Source of the DNA: Vibrio mediterranei
GTDB lineage: Bacteria > Pseudomonadota > Gammaproteobacteria > Enterobacterales > Vibrionaceae
DNA: 64,000 bases
Direction of reading: 5' to 3'
NCBI RefSeq assembly: GCF_900088415.1
Contig: NZ_FLLQ01000001.1
Location: 744,001 to 808,000, forward strand
Both the position numbers and the translations under genes were made by a program. Below, one piece after another: positions 55,472 through 64,000 of the stretch (position 1 is its first letter; every line of letters starts with the position of its first letter). A model generated the notes under the pieces. It did no database searches and had not been told where the DNA came from. It was given only the letters and a program-made list of their open reading frames with translations.

Positions 55472-56716
55472 ATGTCTGCGGATAACAACTACAGTCTAGG
55501 TCCGGTTCCACAATCGGCTAGAAAGGGAGTCGCTTCATTAACCATGGTGATGTTAGGACTGACTTTCTTCTCCGCAAGTATGTGGACAGGTGGTTCACTC
55601 GGTACTGGTCTCTCCTTTAATGATTTCTTCCTCGCTGTTCTCATTGGTAACCTCATCCTCGGTATTTACACTTCTTTTCTTGGTTACATCGGCTCTTCCA
55701 CTGGCCTCTCTACTCACCTCCTAGCTCGTTTCTCTTTTGGCTCTAAAGGCTCTTGGCTTCCTTCTGTCCTTCTTGGCGGCACTCAAGTAGGTTGGTTTGG
55801 AGTCGGTGTGGCTATGTTTGCCATCCCCGTACAGAAAGCGACAGGTATCGATACCAATACGCTAATCATTGTTAGCGGCTTGTTGATGACGGCAACGGTC
55901 TACTTCGGTATTTCTGCGTTAATGGTACTGTCTGCTATCGCCGTTCCTGCTATTGCCCTCCTTGGTGGTTATTCTGTTTTGACTGCGGTCGACAGCGTGG
56001 GCGGTATTGGTGAACTTCAAAAGATTCAACCTGCAGAACCTCTTGATTTCTCAATTGCACTAGCAATGGTCGTTGGCTCATTCGTAAGCGCTGGTACACT
56101 AACGGCGGACTTTGTTCGTTTCGGTCGTAATCCAAAAGGTGCTGTATTCATTACAATGGTGGCTTTCTTTATCGGTAACTCACTGATGTTCATCTTTGGT
56201 GCAGCAGGCGCATCGGTGACGGGACAATCCGATATCTCTGAAGTGATGATTGCTCAAGGTCTATTGCTTCCAGCCATCATCGTACTAGGTCTGAACATTT
56301 GGACGACTAATGACAACGCACTTTACGCATCAGGTCTTGGCTTCTCGAACGTGACAGGCTTGCCAAGTAAGTATCTGTCTATGGCGAATGGTCTGGTTGG
56401 CACACTATGTGCCCTTTGGCTCTATAACAATTTTGTTGGTTGGTTAACCTTCCTATCGCTTGCTATCCCACCTATCGGCGGCGTAATCATCGCGGATTTC
56501 ATTACAAACAGAAAACGTTACGCAAATTTTGAAACTGCGAAATTCCAAACTGTGAACTGGGCAGGTATCATTGCAGTAGGTCTTGGCGTAGCAGCAGGTA
56601 ATTTTCTACCAGGTGTAGTACCAGTTAATGCTGTACTTGGCGGTGCCATCAGCTACGTCATATTAGACCGCCTTATCAACAAGAAAGCGGCGCAACTTAA
56701 ACAAGCAGACGCTTAA
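55472..56716 (+). CDS. codB: Cytosine permease
   Basis: 414-residue NCS1-family transporter with twelve helices, importing cytosine. Family marks are SLGTGLSFNDFF near the N-terminus, STHLLARFSFGSKGSWLPS, GGTQVGWFGVGVAMFA and WTTNDNALYASGLGFSNV. GAGGTAAGAG precedes the ATG. Codons for residues about 45-110 are conspicuously rich in C and T (CTC, TCT, CTT) compared with the rest of the gene. It is followed by codA after 19 bases. Confidence 0.94.
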   Translation: MSADNNYSLGPVPQSARKGVASLTMVMLGLTFFSASMWTGGSLGTGLSFNDFFLAVLIGNLILGIYTSFLGYIGSSTGLSTHLLARFSFGSKGSWLPSVLLGGTQVGWFGVGVAMFAIPVQKATGIDTNTLIIVSGLLMTATVYFGISALMVLSAIAVPAIALLGGYSVLTAVDSVGGIGELQKIQPAEPLDFSIALAMVVGSFVSAGTLTADFVRFGRNPKGAVFITMVAFFIGNSLMFIFGAAGASVTGQSDISEVMIAQGLLLPAIIVLGLNIWTTNDNALYASGLGFSNVTGLPSKYLSMANGLVGTLCALWLYNNFVGWLTFLSLAIPPIGGVIIADFITNRKRYANFETAKFQTVNWAGIIAVGLGVAAGNFLPGVVPVNAVLGGAISYVILDRLINKKAAQLKQADA

Positions 56717-56735
56717 TAATTAGGAATTTTGTGTT

Positions 56736-58013
56736 ATGTCATCTTTGCTCATTCAAAATGCTTCAATCAATATGAAAGAAGGTCTTTATGACCTTTTGAT
56801 TGAAGACGGCGTTTTCAAGGCGATTGAACCTGCTGGCTCAAAAACGCTGACTGCGGACAAACACATTGACGCGACCGGTCATCTGGCGACAGCGCCATTT
56901 TGTGAACCTCACATTCATTTAGATACGACTCAAACTGCCGGAGAGCCTAGTTGGAACATCTCGGGAACCTTGTTTGAAGGGATTGAACGTTGGGCAGAAC
57001 GCAAAGCACTCCTGTCTATTGAAGACGTTAAGCAGCGTGCCAAACAAACTTTAAAGTGGCAGATTGCCAACGGTATTCAGCACGTTCGTACTCACGTTGA
57101 TGTGTCTGACCCAACACTAACCGCGCTTAAAGCGATGGTGGAAGTTCGTGAAGAAATGAAGCAGTGGGTTGATATCCAGATCGTTGCTTTTCCGCAGGAA
57201 GGTATTTTGTCTTACCCGAATGGCAAAGAGCTCCTTGAAGAAGCGGTACAGCTTGGTGCGGATGTTATCGGTGCGATTCCACATTTCGAATTTACTCGCG
57301 AGTACGGCGTTGAATCACTTCATTACGTCTTTGAATTGGCGCGTAAATACGACCGCTTGATTGACGTTCACTGCGATGAAATTGATGATGAACAATCTCG
57401 CTTTGTGGAAACTCTTGCGGCGCTCGCTCATAAATATGAAATGGGCGACAAAGTGACAGCAAGTCACACCACCGCAATGGGTTCTTATAACGGCGCGTAC
57501 GCATCTCGCTTGTTCCGTCTGCTGAAGATGTCAGGCATTAGCTTTGTCGCAAACCCACTGGTTAACATTCATTTACAAGGTCGTTTCGACGATTACCCTA
57601 AGCGTCGCGGTGTAACACGAGTAAAAGAAATGTTGGCTGCAAACATCAACGTCTGTTTTGGGCATGATGATGTTTTTGATCCTTGGTACCCATTGGGTAC
57701 TGCCAACATGCTTCAAGTCTTGCACATGGGGCTACATGTATGTCAGGTGATGGGCTACGATCAAATCAATCAGTCACTTGACTTGATCAGTACTAATTCA
57801 GCTAAAGCACTGAATATCCAAAACAAGCACGGTTTGGAAGTGGGCAAAGCAGGTAGCTTGCTATTGCTGCCAGCGGAAAATGGCTTTGACGCTGTCCGTC
57901 GCCAAGTACCCGTCAGCTACTCTATTCGTAACGGTTCTATTATCGCTCAAACGAAGCCAGCCGAGACTCAAATCCACCTCGAGTCCTCTGAAAACGTTAC
58001 GTTTAAACGCTAA
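56736..58013 (+). CDS. codA: Cytosine deaminase
   Basis: 425-residue metal-dependent amidohydrolase converting cytosine to uracil and ammonia. Metal ligands are in [38 protein letters not shown] and [14 protein letters not shown], in the same order as E. coli CodA. The intact set and the preceding codB identify a pyrimidine salvage operon. Closed by a terminator. Confidence 0.95.
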   Translation: MSSLLIQNASINMKEGLYDLLIEDGVFKAIEPAGSKTLTADKHIDATGHLATAPFCEPHIHLDTTQTAGEPSWNISGTLFEGIERWAERKALLSIEDVKQRAKQTLKWQIANGIQHVRTHVDVSDPTLTALKAMVEVREEMKQWVDIQIVAFPQEGILSYPNGKELLEEAVQLGADVIGAIPHFEFTREYGVESLHYVFELARKYDRLIDVHCDEIDDEQSRFVETLAALAHKYEMGDKVTASHTTAMGSYNGAYASRLFRLLKMSGISFVANPLVNIHLQGRFDDYPKRRGVTRVKEMLAANINVCFGHDDVFDPWYPLGTANMLQVLHMGLHVCQVMGYDQINQSLDLISTNSAKALNIQNKHGLEVGKAGSLLLLPAENGFDAVRRQVPVSYSIRNGSIIAQTKPAETQIHLESSENVTFKR

Positions 58014-58023
58014 TCATCATCTC

Positions 58024-58056
58024 AAAAGAGCAAGTCACGAATGGCTTGCTCTTTTT
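58024..58056 (+). terminator. Rho-independent terminator of codBA
   Basis: Stem AAAAGAGCAAG / CTTGCTCTTTT with a 10-base loop and a terminal T-run. Confidence 0.9.
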
Positions 58057-58129
58057 GTAACTAATTCATAAGAAATTCATTTAATCCTTTGCTAGGTGTG
58101 TTACACTGCTTGCGCTCTGGTGTTCAGAG

Positions 58130-58292
58130 TTATTTAAAGTAAGAGTAAAAGAGTACGAGAAGTATTGTCAGATAATTTCCCTTGCGGGTATTTGTCATTC
58201 GTTTTTCCCATTTACGGCTTGATTAAATAAACGGAAACACAAAGCGAGATCGCCGAAAGGCAAATTTTAATCTTAAAAGTAAGGGACATAAC
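58130..58292 (+). promoter_or_regulatory. Long cspA-type 5' leader (cold thermoregulator)
   Basis: An untranslated leader of roughly 160 bases precedes the cold-shock gene. The segment CGCCGAAAGGCA (58251-58262), about 30 bases before the start, matches the block I recall before the E. coli cspA start, and TAAGGG is the ribosome-binding sequence. Such leaders refold on cooling to expose the start. The promoter itself is not clearly readable. Confidence 0.65.
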
Positions 58293-58502
58293 ATGTCTAA
58301 CACAAATACTGGCACAGTAAAATGGTTTAACGAAGAGAAAGGCTACGGCTTCATCGCTCAAGAGAACGGTCCAGACGTATTCGTTCACTTCCGCGCTATC
58401 TCTGGCGAAGGTTTCAAAACTCTAAAAGAAGGCCAAGCGGTTTCTTTTGGTGTTGAGCAAGGCCAAAAAGGTCCTCAAGCTGTTAACGTTATTCCTCAAT
58501 AA
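58293..58502 (+). CDS. CspA-family cold-shock protein
   Basis: 69-residue single-domain OB-fold RNA chaperone. RNP1 KGYGFI and RNP2 VFVHF surround the nucleic-acid-binding face, within [20 protein letters not shown]. The length equals the E. coli CspA group. A long structured leader and a strong terminator frame it, so it is transcribed alone and likely cold-regulated at the RNA level. Confidence 0.96.
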   Translation: MSNTNTGTVKWFNEEKGYGFIAQENGPDVFVHFRAISGEGFKTLKEGQAVSFGVEQGQKGPQAVNVIPQ

Positions 58503-58524
58503 TAACGACAGTTAAAGAATTTCT

Positions 58525-58554
58525 AAAAGGCTTCGAGTAATCGAAGCCTTTTTT
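58525..58554 (+). terminator. Rho-independent terminator after cold-shock gene
   Basis: Stem AAAGGCTTCGA / TCGAAGCCTTT with a 4-base loop and six T. Confidence 0.95.
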
Positions 58555-58796
58555 GTATCTGCAAACATAACTACCCACCTCTCTTTTCCAACGCTTTTCT
58601 AACACTGCTACATTAGGCTACTAAACTCATCATCTTTACGATATCTCCTGTCACTCACCGTGACATAGGCTGTCTCTCCGAGGCTCTAAATCAGGAGAGT
58701 CAGTCATCCAATCTTATGGATTTCCACGCAGGGATGCGATTTCGTCAGTTGGTATTTTCTAGCTGTATTTTTGACATTTTTGGAATCGTAAAGACA

Positions 58797-59318
58797 ATGA
58801 AAAAACTACTCGCATCTGCACTAATCGTGGCTTCTTCCTCTACTATCGCAGCAGGTATGGACGACGTTAATTTTAACATTTTGGCAGGTTACGACCGCAA
58901 TGCACCTACGGTAGCGTTTGAAGTTGATTATGCAAACATTCTACTGGGTACTCAGCTACACGCTGAGCAAAACTCAAACGTAGCCGATTTAACATCAAAA
59001 AACGCAATAGCTCTAGGCACCGTAGAACGCAATAATTTCTCATTCTATTCAGGTTATCGCTTTGACATGGGGCTTAGCCTTAAAGCAGGTGTCACCTTTA
59101 ATAGTCTTAAGTTCGACCATGTTGCAAGTGAGATCGGTTCTTTTAGCAACCGTAAAGTGCTGCCATTTTTAGGTGCTGGATATGAATTCAAAAACGGCCT
59201 CAATCTTAACCTGCACGGTACTATCGGCAAAAATGACAAACTAGATGTTGGCAGTGCAGGCGAACTGTCTATCGAGGATAAAGCCAACATCAGCTTCTTA
59301 GTCGGATACCGTTTCTAA
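58797..59318 (+). CDS. Small outer-membrane beta-barrel protein
   Basis: 173 residues with a signal peptide (MKKLLASALIVASSSTIAAG) and about eight amphipathic strands ending in VGYRF, the C-terminal aromatic signal of outer-membrane barrels. The start is placed at ATG 58797, where the signal peptide begins; the frame is open from 58716 but the extra residues do not resemble a leader. Family beyond the OmpA-like barrel fold is not recognised. A lipoprotein gene follows 50 bases later. Confidence 0.78.
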   Translation: MKKLLASALIVASSSTIAAGMDDVNFNILAGYDRNAPTVAFEVDYANILLGTQLHAEQNSNVADLTSKNAIALGTVERNNFSFYSGYRFDMGLSLKAGVTFNSLKFDHVASEIGSFSNRKVLPFLGAGYEFKNGLNLNLHGTIGKNDKLDVGSAGELSIEDKANISFLVGYRF

Positions 59319-59368
59319 AACCTTGTAACTAGAAGCTCACAGTAATGTCATCATTCGAAACAAGACAT

Positions 59369-59806
59369 ATGAAAACACTGAAATTAACAATGCTAGTCAT
59401 TGGCGCTTCACTATTATCAGGCTGTTCCGTCTACAACGCGGTGGAAGCAGGACAACTGCAAGCGGACTACGACCTAATCTTAAGAAATAGCGCCATTTAT
59501 AATTCTGATAATGGTAGCCAATACAGTATTCCTGTGCCTCATAATGAAAGCAGGAACAAAATGCTGGTTTGTTATAACCAAAGCGGTATCTTCAGTGCCT
59601 CCGATTCTGGGGAGTTACGAGAAGTGGCCAATGAATGGCTAAGCAAAAATAAGCCGGGAAAGCTCGCTGGCGACGAACTAAACCGTTCTGGCGTTTGGGA
59701 TTCTAGAACCTGTTATGAGTTCGACATTGTGGATATTCAACCGATTGGTGCGTATCTCGATGAAGAAACCGGGGAAGTCGTTATCGTCGGTGAAAGTCAC
59801 GGATAA
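59369..59806 (+). CDS. Lipoprotein, uncharacterised
   Basis: 145 residues with a lipobox LLSGC (cysteine at about residue 19), so lipid-modified and membrane-anchored. The mature part contains two further cysteines (MLVCYNQ and SRTCYEF) that could form a disulphide. The family is not recognised. ATG 59369 begins the signal sequence; ATG 59345 would add 8 residues. It may be co-transcribed with the preceding barrel gene and ends in a terminator. Confidence 0.75.
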   Translation: MKTLKLTMLVIGASLLSGCSVYNAVEAGQLQADYDLILRNSAIYNSDNGSQYSIPVPHNESRNKMLVCYNQSGIFSASDSGELREVANEWLSKNKPGKLAGDELNRSGVWDSRTCYEFDIVDIQPIGAYLDEETGEVVIVGESHG

Positions 59807-59815
59807 GCAATATAT

Positions 59816-59840
59816 AAGAGCCTAGATGTAGGCTCTTTTT
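59816..59840. terminator. Terminator between lipoprotein and AAC(3) genes
   Basis: Stem AAGAGCCTA / TAGGCTCTT with a 4-base loop, then TTT. It works for the + strand and possibly for the convergent gene. Confidence 0.85.
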
Positions 59841-59843
59841 ACT

Positions 59844-60620
59844 TTATTCATACCACGACTCTGGGATCGGGTCATCGTACAAAAAGACATCTTGGTTTCG
59901 CTTTAAGAACGCTTGCACTATATCTGCCATTCCTTTCGCGCTGGCTAAAAACGATCTTGCCTCGCCAATAGTCCCCCAATGGCCGATACCTTGTTTAACA
60001 AATGGACGCTCAAGCTTGTCATAGTTTTCATGAATGCTACCAAACGGACTTTTATGGCGACGCAGAATCGTCTCAATAGCCTCATCACCTTTAATGATCG
60101 TGATGGCTTCTGACTCAGAATCGATACGGTTAGGAGTCGCACTCCACTCCTCCACACCATGTATGTATGTGTTACGAGTTAAAGGACACCCTAGAAAGAG
60201 AATCTGCGCATCAACGTCATAGAGTTTTCCCCAAGCGCCATGTCGAGGGCATGGAGACGTCAATGTTTCTTCGCCAGCAATAAACTGCTCGGCATTTTTC
60301 CCCAACGCGGCCATAGAGTGAGTAGGATGGAGCGAACGAAGCACGCCCTCTCTTTGCCTAAACATCTCACCAAGGATACCGACGCAAGAGGGTTCTGTTT
60401 TAGGGTCGTAAATACCATTAGCAAGATTGTGCTTATCCCAACTGTGCGTGGGTAGCAATAACAGCCCTTCCGACATAAACTCACTCAAAGCATCCAGTAC
60501 TGTGTCAGCCCCACCCTCAACGTCTCCTATGGCTTTCATGGAGGAATGTACGAGCAACGTTCCATTTGGATTGATGCCGATATCTTGAAAATCGCTAATT
60601 AATCTCTGTTTCGTGATCAT
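59844..60620 (-). CDS. AAC(3)-family N-acetyltransferase
   Basis: 258-residue member of the Antibiotic_NAT family, related to aminoglycoside 3-N-acetyltransferases and B. subtilis YokD. Family marks are TLLVHSSMKAIGDVEGGADT, LLLPTHSW, SCVGILGEMFRQREGVLRSL and the active-site-region HPTHSMAALG. Chromosomal members need not confer resistance, and the natural substrate is unknown. ATG 60620 is preferred; TTG 60659 would add 13 residues. No good ribosome-binding sequence precedes either. Confidence 0.85.
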   Translation of the reverse strand: MITKQRLISDFQDIGINPNGTLLVHSSMKAIGDVEGGADTVLDALSEFMSEGLLLLPTHSWDKHNLANGIYDPKTEPSCVGILGEMFRQREGVLRSLHPTHSMAALGKNAEQFIAGEETLTSPCPRHGAWGKLYDVDAQILFLGCPLTRNTYIHGVEEWSATPNRIDSESEAITIIKGDEAIETILRRHKSPFGSIHENYDKLERPFVKQGIGHWGTIGEARSFLASAKGMADIVQAFLKRNQDVFLYDDPIPESWYE

Positions 60621-60719
60621 TTTTTTGTTGGTTTTCGTTGTTTCGAAAGATACTGACAAAAAACGCAGTAAATAACCGTTAACCAGACGTGTATTCTGGT
60701 AAATTTACAGAGATATGAC

Positions 60720-60749
60720 GAAAAAAGCCGGAGCAAAAAACTCCGGCTT
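60720..60749 (-). terminator. Rho-independent terminator after aldehyde dehydrogenase
   Basis: Perfect stem AAGCCGGAG / CTCCGGCTT with a 7-base loop, then six T on the minus strand. Confidence 0.93.
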
Positions 60750-60766
60750 AGCAAAAACTAGAGACC

Positions 60767-62287
60767 TTAGAAGAAACCTAACGGACTAGTCGAATAACTC
60801 ACCAACAAATTCTTGGTGTTTTGATAATGGTCGAGAGCCAGTTTATGAGTTTCTCGTCCAATGCCCGACTTCTTGTAACCACCAAATGCAGCGTGTGCTG
60901 GATATGCATGGTAGCAGTTAACCCACACTCGTCCTGCTTGAATTTCACGTCCCATGCGATACGCTAAGTTGCCATTACGAGTCCAAACCCCTGCGCCTAG
61001 ACCATACTCAGTATCGTTAGCAATTCGCAGGGCATCGGCTTCGTCTTTAAAGGTGGTAATCGCGATAACAGGGCCAAAAATCTCTTCTTGGAATACACGC
61101 ATTTTGTTGTTACCTGCAAGCATGGTTGGCTGAATGTAATAGCCGTCTTGTAAGTCACCTTCTTGCTTGTTCATGTCGCCGCCAATGATCACTTTTGCAC
61201 CTTCTTGACGGCCTATTTCCAGATAGCTCATGATCTTATCAAACTGCTCTTGTGACGCTTGAGCACCGACTTGCGTGGTCACATCCAGTGGATTTCCTTG
61301 CTTTATGGTTGCTGAGCGCTCCTCAAGCTTGGCGATAAATTTGTCATAAATAGACTCTTGAACCAATACTCGGGATGGGCAAGTACATACTTCACCTTGG
61401 TTAAAGAAAGCTAATAGTGTCCCCTCAATGCACTTATCTAAGAAGTCATCATCCTTATCAAAGATATCTTCGAAATACACATTCGGAGACTTACCTCCAA
61501 GTTCAACCGTCGAAGGTATTAAACTTTCCGCTGCGCATTTCAATATATGGTGGCCAATTTCCGTCGAACCAGTAAACGCTAGTTTATTAATACGCTCGCT
61601 AGTTGCTAACGCTTGACCGGCCTCTGCCCCATAGCCGTTGACAATATTGACCACTCCAGCAGGAATCAAGTGACCGATTTTTTCCATAAGCATTAAGATA
61701 GATGCTGGCGTTTGCTCCGCAGGCTTGAGTACCACACAGCACCCTGCTGCTAATGCTGGCGCCAGTTTCCATGCTGCCATCAGCATTGGAAAGTTCCATG
61801 GAATGATTTGACCAACAACACCCACAGGTTCTGGGAAATGATAGCTTGCTGTGTTGGCATCAATATCCGCCGCAGATCCCTCCTGCGCACGAATACAACC
61901 AGCGAAATAACGGAAGTGATCCACGGCTAAAGGAAGGTCTGCTGCTAATGTTTCACGCACAGGTTTGCCATTTTCCCACGTCTCTGCGACAGCCAGTTCC
62001 TCAAGGTGTTGCTCTATCGTGTCAGCGATTTTGAGCAGGACGTTTGCTCGCTCAGTCACACTAGTTTTGCCCCAAGCTTCGCGTGCAGCATGGGCAGCAT
62101 CGAGGGCCAAACTAATATCATCGGCATCTGAGCGAGGGACTTCGCAAAACGCTTTGCCATTAACTGGAGATGTATTTTCGAAATACTTACCGTTTACTGG
62201 TGCTACCCACTCTCCACCAATATAGTTTTCATATCGTTGCTTGTAGTTAACTACTGCGTTTTCCGTTCCTGGCTGAGCGTAAATCAT
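60767..62287 (-). CDS. NAD-dependent aldehyde dehydrogenase (AldB/ExaC/AcoD type)
   Basis: 506-residue cytoplasmic enzyme oxidising acetaldehyde or a similar aldehyde to the acid. Catalytic Cys in [12 protein letters not shown], general-base Glu in [13 protein letters not shown] motif [11 protein letters not shown] and [20 protein letters not shown]. The YENYIGGEW start, the double Cys near the active site and the C-terminal SPLGFF fit the ExaC/AcoD subgroup. AAAGGATAAGCT precedes the ATG. A sigma-54 promoter lies upstream, and its likely activator is divergent. Confidence 0.93.
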   Translation of the reverse strand: MIYAQPGTENAVVNYKQRYENYIGGEWVAPVNGKYFENTSPVNGKAFCEVPRSDADDISLALDAAHAAREAWGKTSVTERANVLLKIADTIEQHLEELAVAETWENGKPVRETLAADLPLAVDHFRYFAGCIRAQEGSAADIDANTASYHFPEPVGVVGQIIPWNFPMLMAAWKLAPALAAGCCVVLKPAEQTPASILMLMEKIGHLIPAGVVNIVNGYGAEAGQALATSERINKLAFTGSTEIGHHILKCAAESLIPSTVELGGKSPNVYFEDIFDKDDDFLDKCIEGTLLAFFNQGEVCTCPSRVLVQESIYDKFIAKLEERSATIKQGNPLDVTTQVGAQASQEQFDKIMSYLEIGRQEGAKVIIGGDMNKQEGDLQDGYYIQPTMLAGNNKMRVFQEEIFGPVIAITTFKDEADALRIANDTEYGLGAGVWTRNGNLAYRMGREIQAGRVWVNCYHAYPAHAAFGGYKKSGIGRETHKLALDHYQNTKNLLVSYSTSPLGFF

Positions 62288-62374
62288 AGCTTATCCTTTT
62301 GTTATTTAATCGAATGTTAGCAGCGTCGTATGCAAAAAAGTCATGCCTTATGTGTCATACGACATCGTGATAAA

Positions 62375-62391
62375 CGCAACAATTACGCCAA
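62375..62391 (-). promoter_or_regulatory. Sigma-54 promoter of aldehyde dehydrogenase gene
   Basis: On the minus strand TTGGCGTAATTGTTGCG carries the invariant GG and GC exactly 10 bases apart (-24/-12). It sits about 90 bases before the dehydrogenase start and faces it. Confidence 0.75.
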
Positions 62392-62489
62392 TCTAACAAA
62401 AGAGATGTTATAATTTTGTAAATTTATGATTAATATAATTTAAACGTAATTTGTATTTGTCCTTCTATTGTTGATGCTCAAATGGCCGT

Positions 62490-62539
62490 TGTTCCGTTAT
62501 GTAGCATGATGTCACAGTGAACTGCTACAAAATGGAACA
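62490..62539. promoter_or_regulatory. Long inverted repeat, likely activator binding site
   Basis: TGTTCC-N6-TAGCA-N16-TGCTA-N6-GGAACA: two nested arms in perfect symmetry over 50 bases. It lies about 110 bases upstream of the sigma-54 promoter, normal enhancer distance. Its right end overlaps the ribosome-binding region of the activator gene, so autorepression is possible. Confidence 0.7.
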
Positions 62540-62542
62540 CTC

Positions 62543-64000
62543 ATGTTAATTAGCCATACAACTAACGAAAAGGCGTGGATCAAGGACTCTTGGAAACGCA
62601 GTATTCAAGCTGGTTTGAGTAGCCGCCATCTGCCCGAAGATCATCGACTTAGTAACGTCGAAGTTACTGAACGAATCGATAAGCATCAAACGTTAATAAA
62701 TGTCATTGAAAAACATGCATACCCACTTTTTTGTCAGATATTTTCTCGTACAGATAGCCGACTTATCTTAGCGGATACCAACGGTGCAATAGTAAAGACG
62801 TGGGGACAAAAGCGATTTCGCGAGAAACTCACGGAAATAGCACTCGATCAAGGAGTGCTTTGGGATGAGGGACTGAAAGGTACAAACGCGATAGGAACAG
62901 CCTTGGTAGAAAAACGTCCAGTCTCCATCATAGGTGGAGAACACTTTATTAGGCATCATCATTTCATTAGTTGTACTGCCAGCCCGATCTTTTCACCCGC
63001 CGGAGAACTCATTGCTATATTGGACGTGACCAGTGAATATCAAACCCATAACGATGCCACTAGGGTACTTATTCAGAACATGGTCCAAAACATAGAGAGC
63101 GAACTACTCAACTTTATTCCCGATGCAGCATTAAAAATACGCCTTGGTCATGATAGTTCTGTTCTTAATAGTGGTTGGCAAGGAATCGTTGTCACCGATA
63201 AAAATGGGCAAGTGCTGGCTCAAAATGCTATTGCCTCCAGTGTACTAGCTAATCAGCTTAAACCGGGTGATCCTATTGAGTCTGTTATTGGCTCACTGAC
63301 ACTTGATCGTATCCGTAAAACAGACCAGTTTTATTATCAAGTTGAGTCTGTTAAACCTCTGCGTCACCTTCCTAAGAGTAAATCAAAAGCCGAGTCTTCA
63401 AGCTGCCCATTACACCAAGGAGATAGTTGTGTTGAAAAAGCTTGGCAACAAGCTACAAAAGTCATGTCAAAACGTATCGGCTTGGTAATTTCAGGAGAAA
63501 CCGGAACCGGGAAAAATGAATTTGTAAAAGCATTGCATAAACAAAGTTCACTTGCCGAAAGACCTCTTATTGCTATCAACTGTGGAGCGCTGCCAAAGGA
63601 CCTTATTGAGTCCGAGTTATTTGGTTATGCTCCAGGAGCTTTTACAGGCGCTCACCCTAAGGGGTTCGAAGGTCGATTTAGGCAAGCCAATGGCGGTATT
63701 TTGTTTCTCGACGAAATTGCAGACCTTCCCCTTAACGCTCAATCTCGCCTCTTACATGTACTGCAAGAGAAAATTGTTGCACCCATTGGAGCCAATCGCA
63801 GCTATCCTGTTGATGTCTACGTCATCGTTGCTAGCCACAAGAACCTGACTGATATGGTCGCTAAAGGGGAGTTCAGAGAAGACCTATGGTATCGACTTGA
63901 AGGACTGAGTATCACTTTACCAAGCGTTCGTGAAAGAGAAGACACTCAACAGCTGATTGAGTCAACGTTTACGCAGGAGTCCAATAAACAGCGTCTCTCA
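62543..64000 (+). CDS. AcoR-like sigma-54-dependent transcriptional activator (3' end outside window)
   Basis: Open frame of 486 codons running off the right edge without a stop. It has an N-terminal GAF-type sensor (about residues 60-200, with GLKGTNAIGTAL), a PAS-like linker (about 215-290) and a sigma-54 AAA+ domain. The domain contains Walker A GETGTGKN (about 318-325), the sigma-54 contact loop PGAFTGAH (about 364) and Walker B GGILFLDEI. This order matches AcoR and related activators of aldehyde, alcohol or acetoin genes. ATG 62543 follows GGAACA. The DNA-binding Fis-type C-terminus is not in view. Confidence 0.93.
   Translation, partial: MLISHTTNEKAWIKDSWKRSIQAGLSSRHLPEDHRLSNVEVTERIDKHQTLINVIEKHAYPLFCQIFSRTDSRLILADTNGAIVKTWGQKRFREKLTEIALDQGVLWDEGLKGTNAIGTALVEKRPVSIIGGEHFIRHHHFISCTASPIFSPAGELIAILDVTSEYQTHNDATRVLIQNMVQNIESELLNFIPDAALKIRLGHDSSVLNSGWQGIVVTDKNGQVLAQNAIASSVLANQLKPGDPIESVIGSLTLDRIRKTDQFYYQVESVKPLRHLPKSKSKAESSSCPLHQGDSCVEKAWQQATKVMSKRIGLVISGETGTGKNEFVKALHKQSSLAERPLIAINCGALPKDLIESELFGYAPGAFTGAHPKGFEGRFRQANGGILFLDEIADLPLNAQSRLLHVLQEKIVAPIGANRSYPVDVYVIVASHKNLTDMVAKGEFREDLWYRLEGLSITLPSVREREDTQQLIESTFTQESNKQRLS

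Noticed and set aside
59844..60620. AAC(3) gene as an acquired antibiotic-resistance determinant
   Set aside because: No integron, transposon or composition break surrounds it. It looks like a chromosomal family member of unknown substrate.
62326..62346. AAGGCATGACTTTTTTGCAT (minus strand) as a sigma-54 promoter
   Set aside because: GG and GC are 12 bases apart instead of 10; the site at 62375-62391 fits exactly.
1..64000. Search for CRISPR arrays, prophage, IS ends, attachment sites, tRNA and rRNA genes
   Set aside because: None seen by reading: no regularly spaced repeats, transposase, integrase or RNA-gene signatures. The window looks like ordinary core and catabolic chromosome.

Overview
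The window reads as chromosomal DNA of a marine gammaproteobacterium, most likely a Vibrio or close Vibrionaceae relative. The pointers are a GbpA-type chitin-binding LPMO, a complete hut operon with HutC-type operators, hcp-hcr, YibL, ElbB, a CspA-type cold-shock gene with the typical leader, an OmpU-like porin, a PL15 oligoalginate lyase, and dense gene packing with moderate GC. I see no IS element, integrase, CRISPR array, rRNA or tRNA. Both ends cut genes: a GGDEF protein on the left and an AcoR-like sigma-54 activator on the right.

Layout. 1-6.3 kb: GGDEF protein, AraC regulator divergent from a YiaW/YiaV-like pair, elbB, YejM-like sulfatase-fold protein. 6.3-10 kb: cytoplasmic alpha-amylase and an amylosucrase whose upstream region carries two identical 14-bp palindromes. 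10-17.5 kb: yibL, ppiC, cheV, a SYLF protein, mtgA, a Bcr-type MFS pump divergent from a LysR regulator, an FMN azoreductase and three small uncharacterised membrane or exported proteins. 17.5-20.3 kb: hcp-hcr. 20.5-28.3 kb: GntR/FCD regulator divergent from an M20 amidohydrolase, a YfcC transporter, a DUF1028 protein and a four-gene polar amino-acid ABC transporter; two identical palindromes sit in the divergent region. 28.8 kb: porin. 29.9-38 kb: aa3-type cytochrome c oxidase cluster (coxB with fused cytochrome c, coxA, ctaG, coxC, SURF1, a small membrane protein, ctaA, cyoE, with an antiparallel DUF2909 gene). 38.5-40.6 kb: PL15 oligoalginate lyase. 40.7-48.8 kb: an FAH-family protein, hutC, a small outer-membrane barrel and hutIGUH. 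48.9-52 kb: stand-alone trpB and gbpA. 52-58 kb: FAD-dependent dehydrogenase, fdxA, SpoU methyltransferase, codBA. 58.3-60.7 kb: cold-shock protein, OM barrel, lipoprotein, AAC(3)-family protein. 60.8-64 kb: aldehyde dehydrogenase facing a divergent AcoR-like activator, with a sigma-54 promoter and a long inverted repeat between them.

The shared theme is nutrient scavenging: histidine, cytosine, a carbamoyl- or acyl-amino compound, chitin, oligoalginate, sucrose/alpha-glucan and an aldehyde each have a local catabolic module, mostly with readable operators. The least described module is the GntR / M20 hydrolase / YfcC / DUF1028 / ABC cluster at 20.5-28.3 kb. Gene starts were reassigned where a Shine-Dalgarno sequence and family homology favoured an internal codon. 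All family and residue assignments come from reading the sequence and memory of the families, with no database search.
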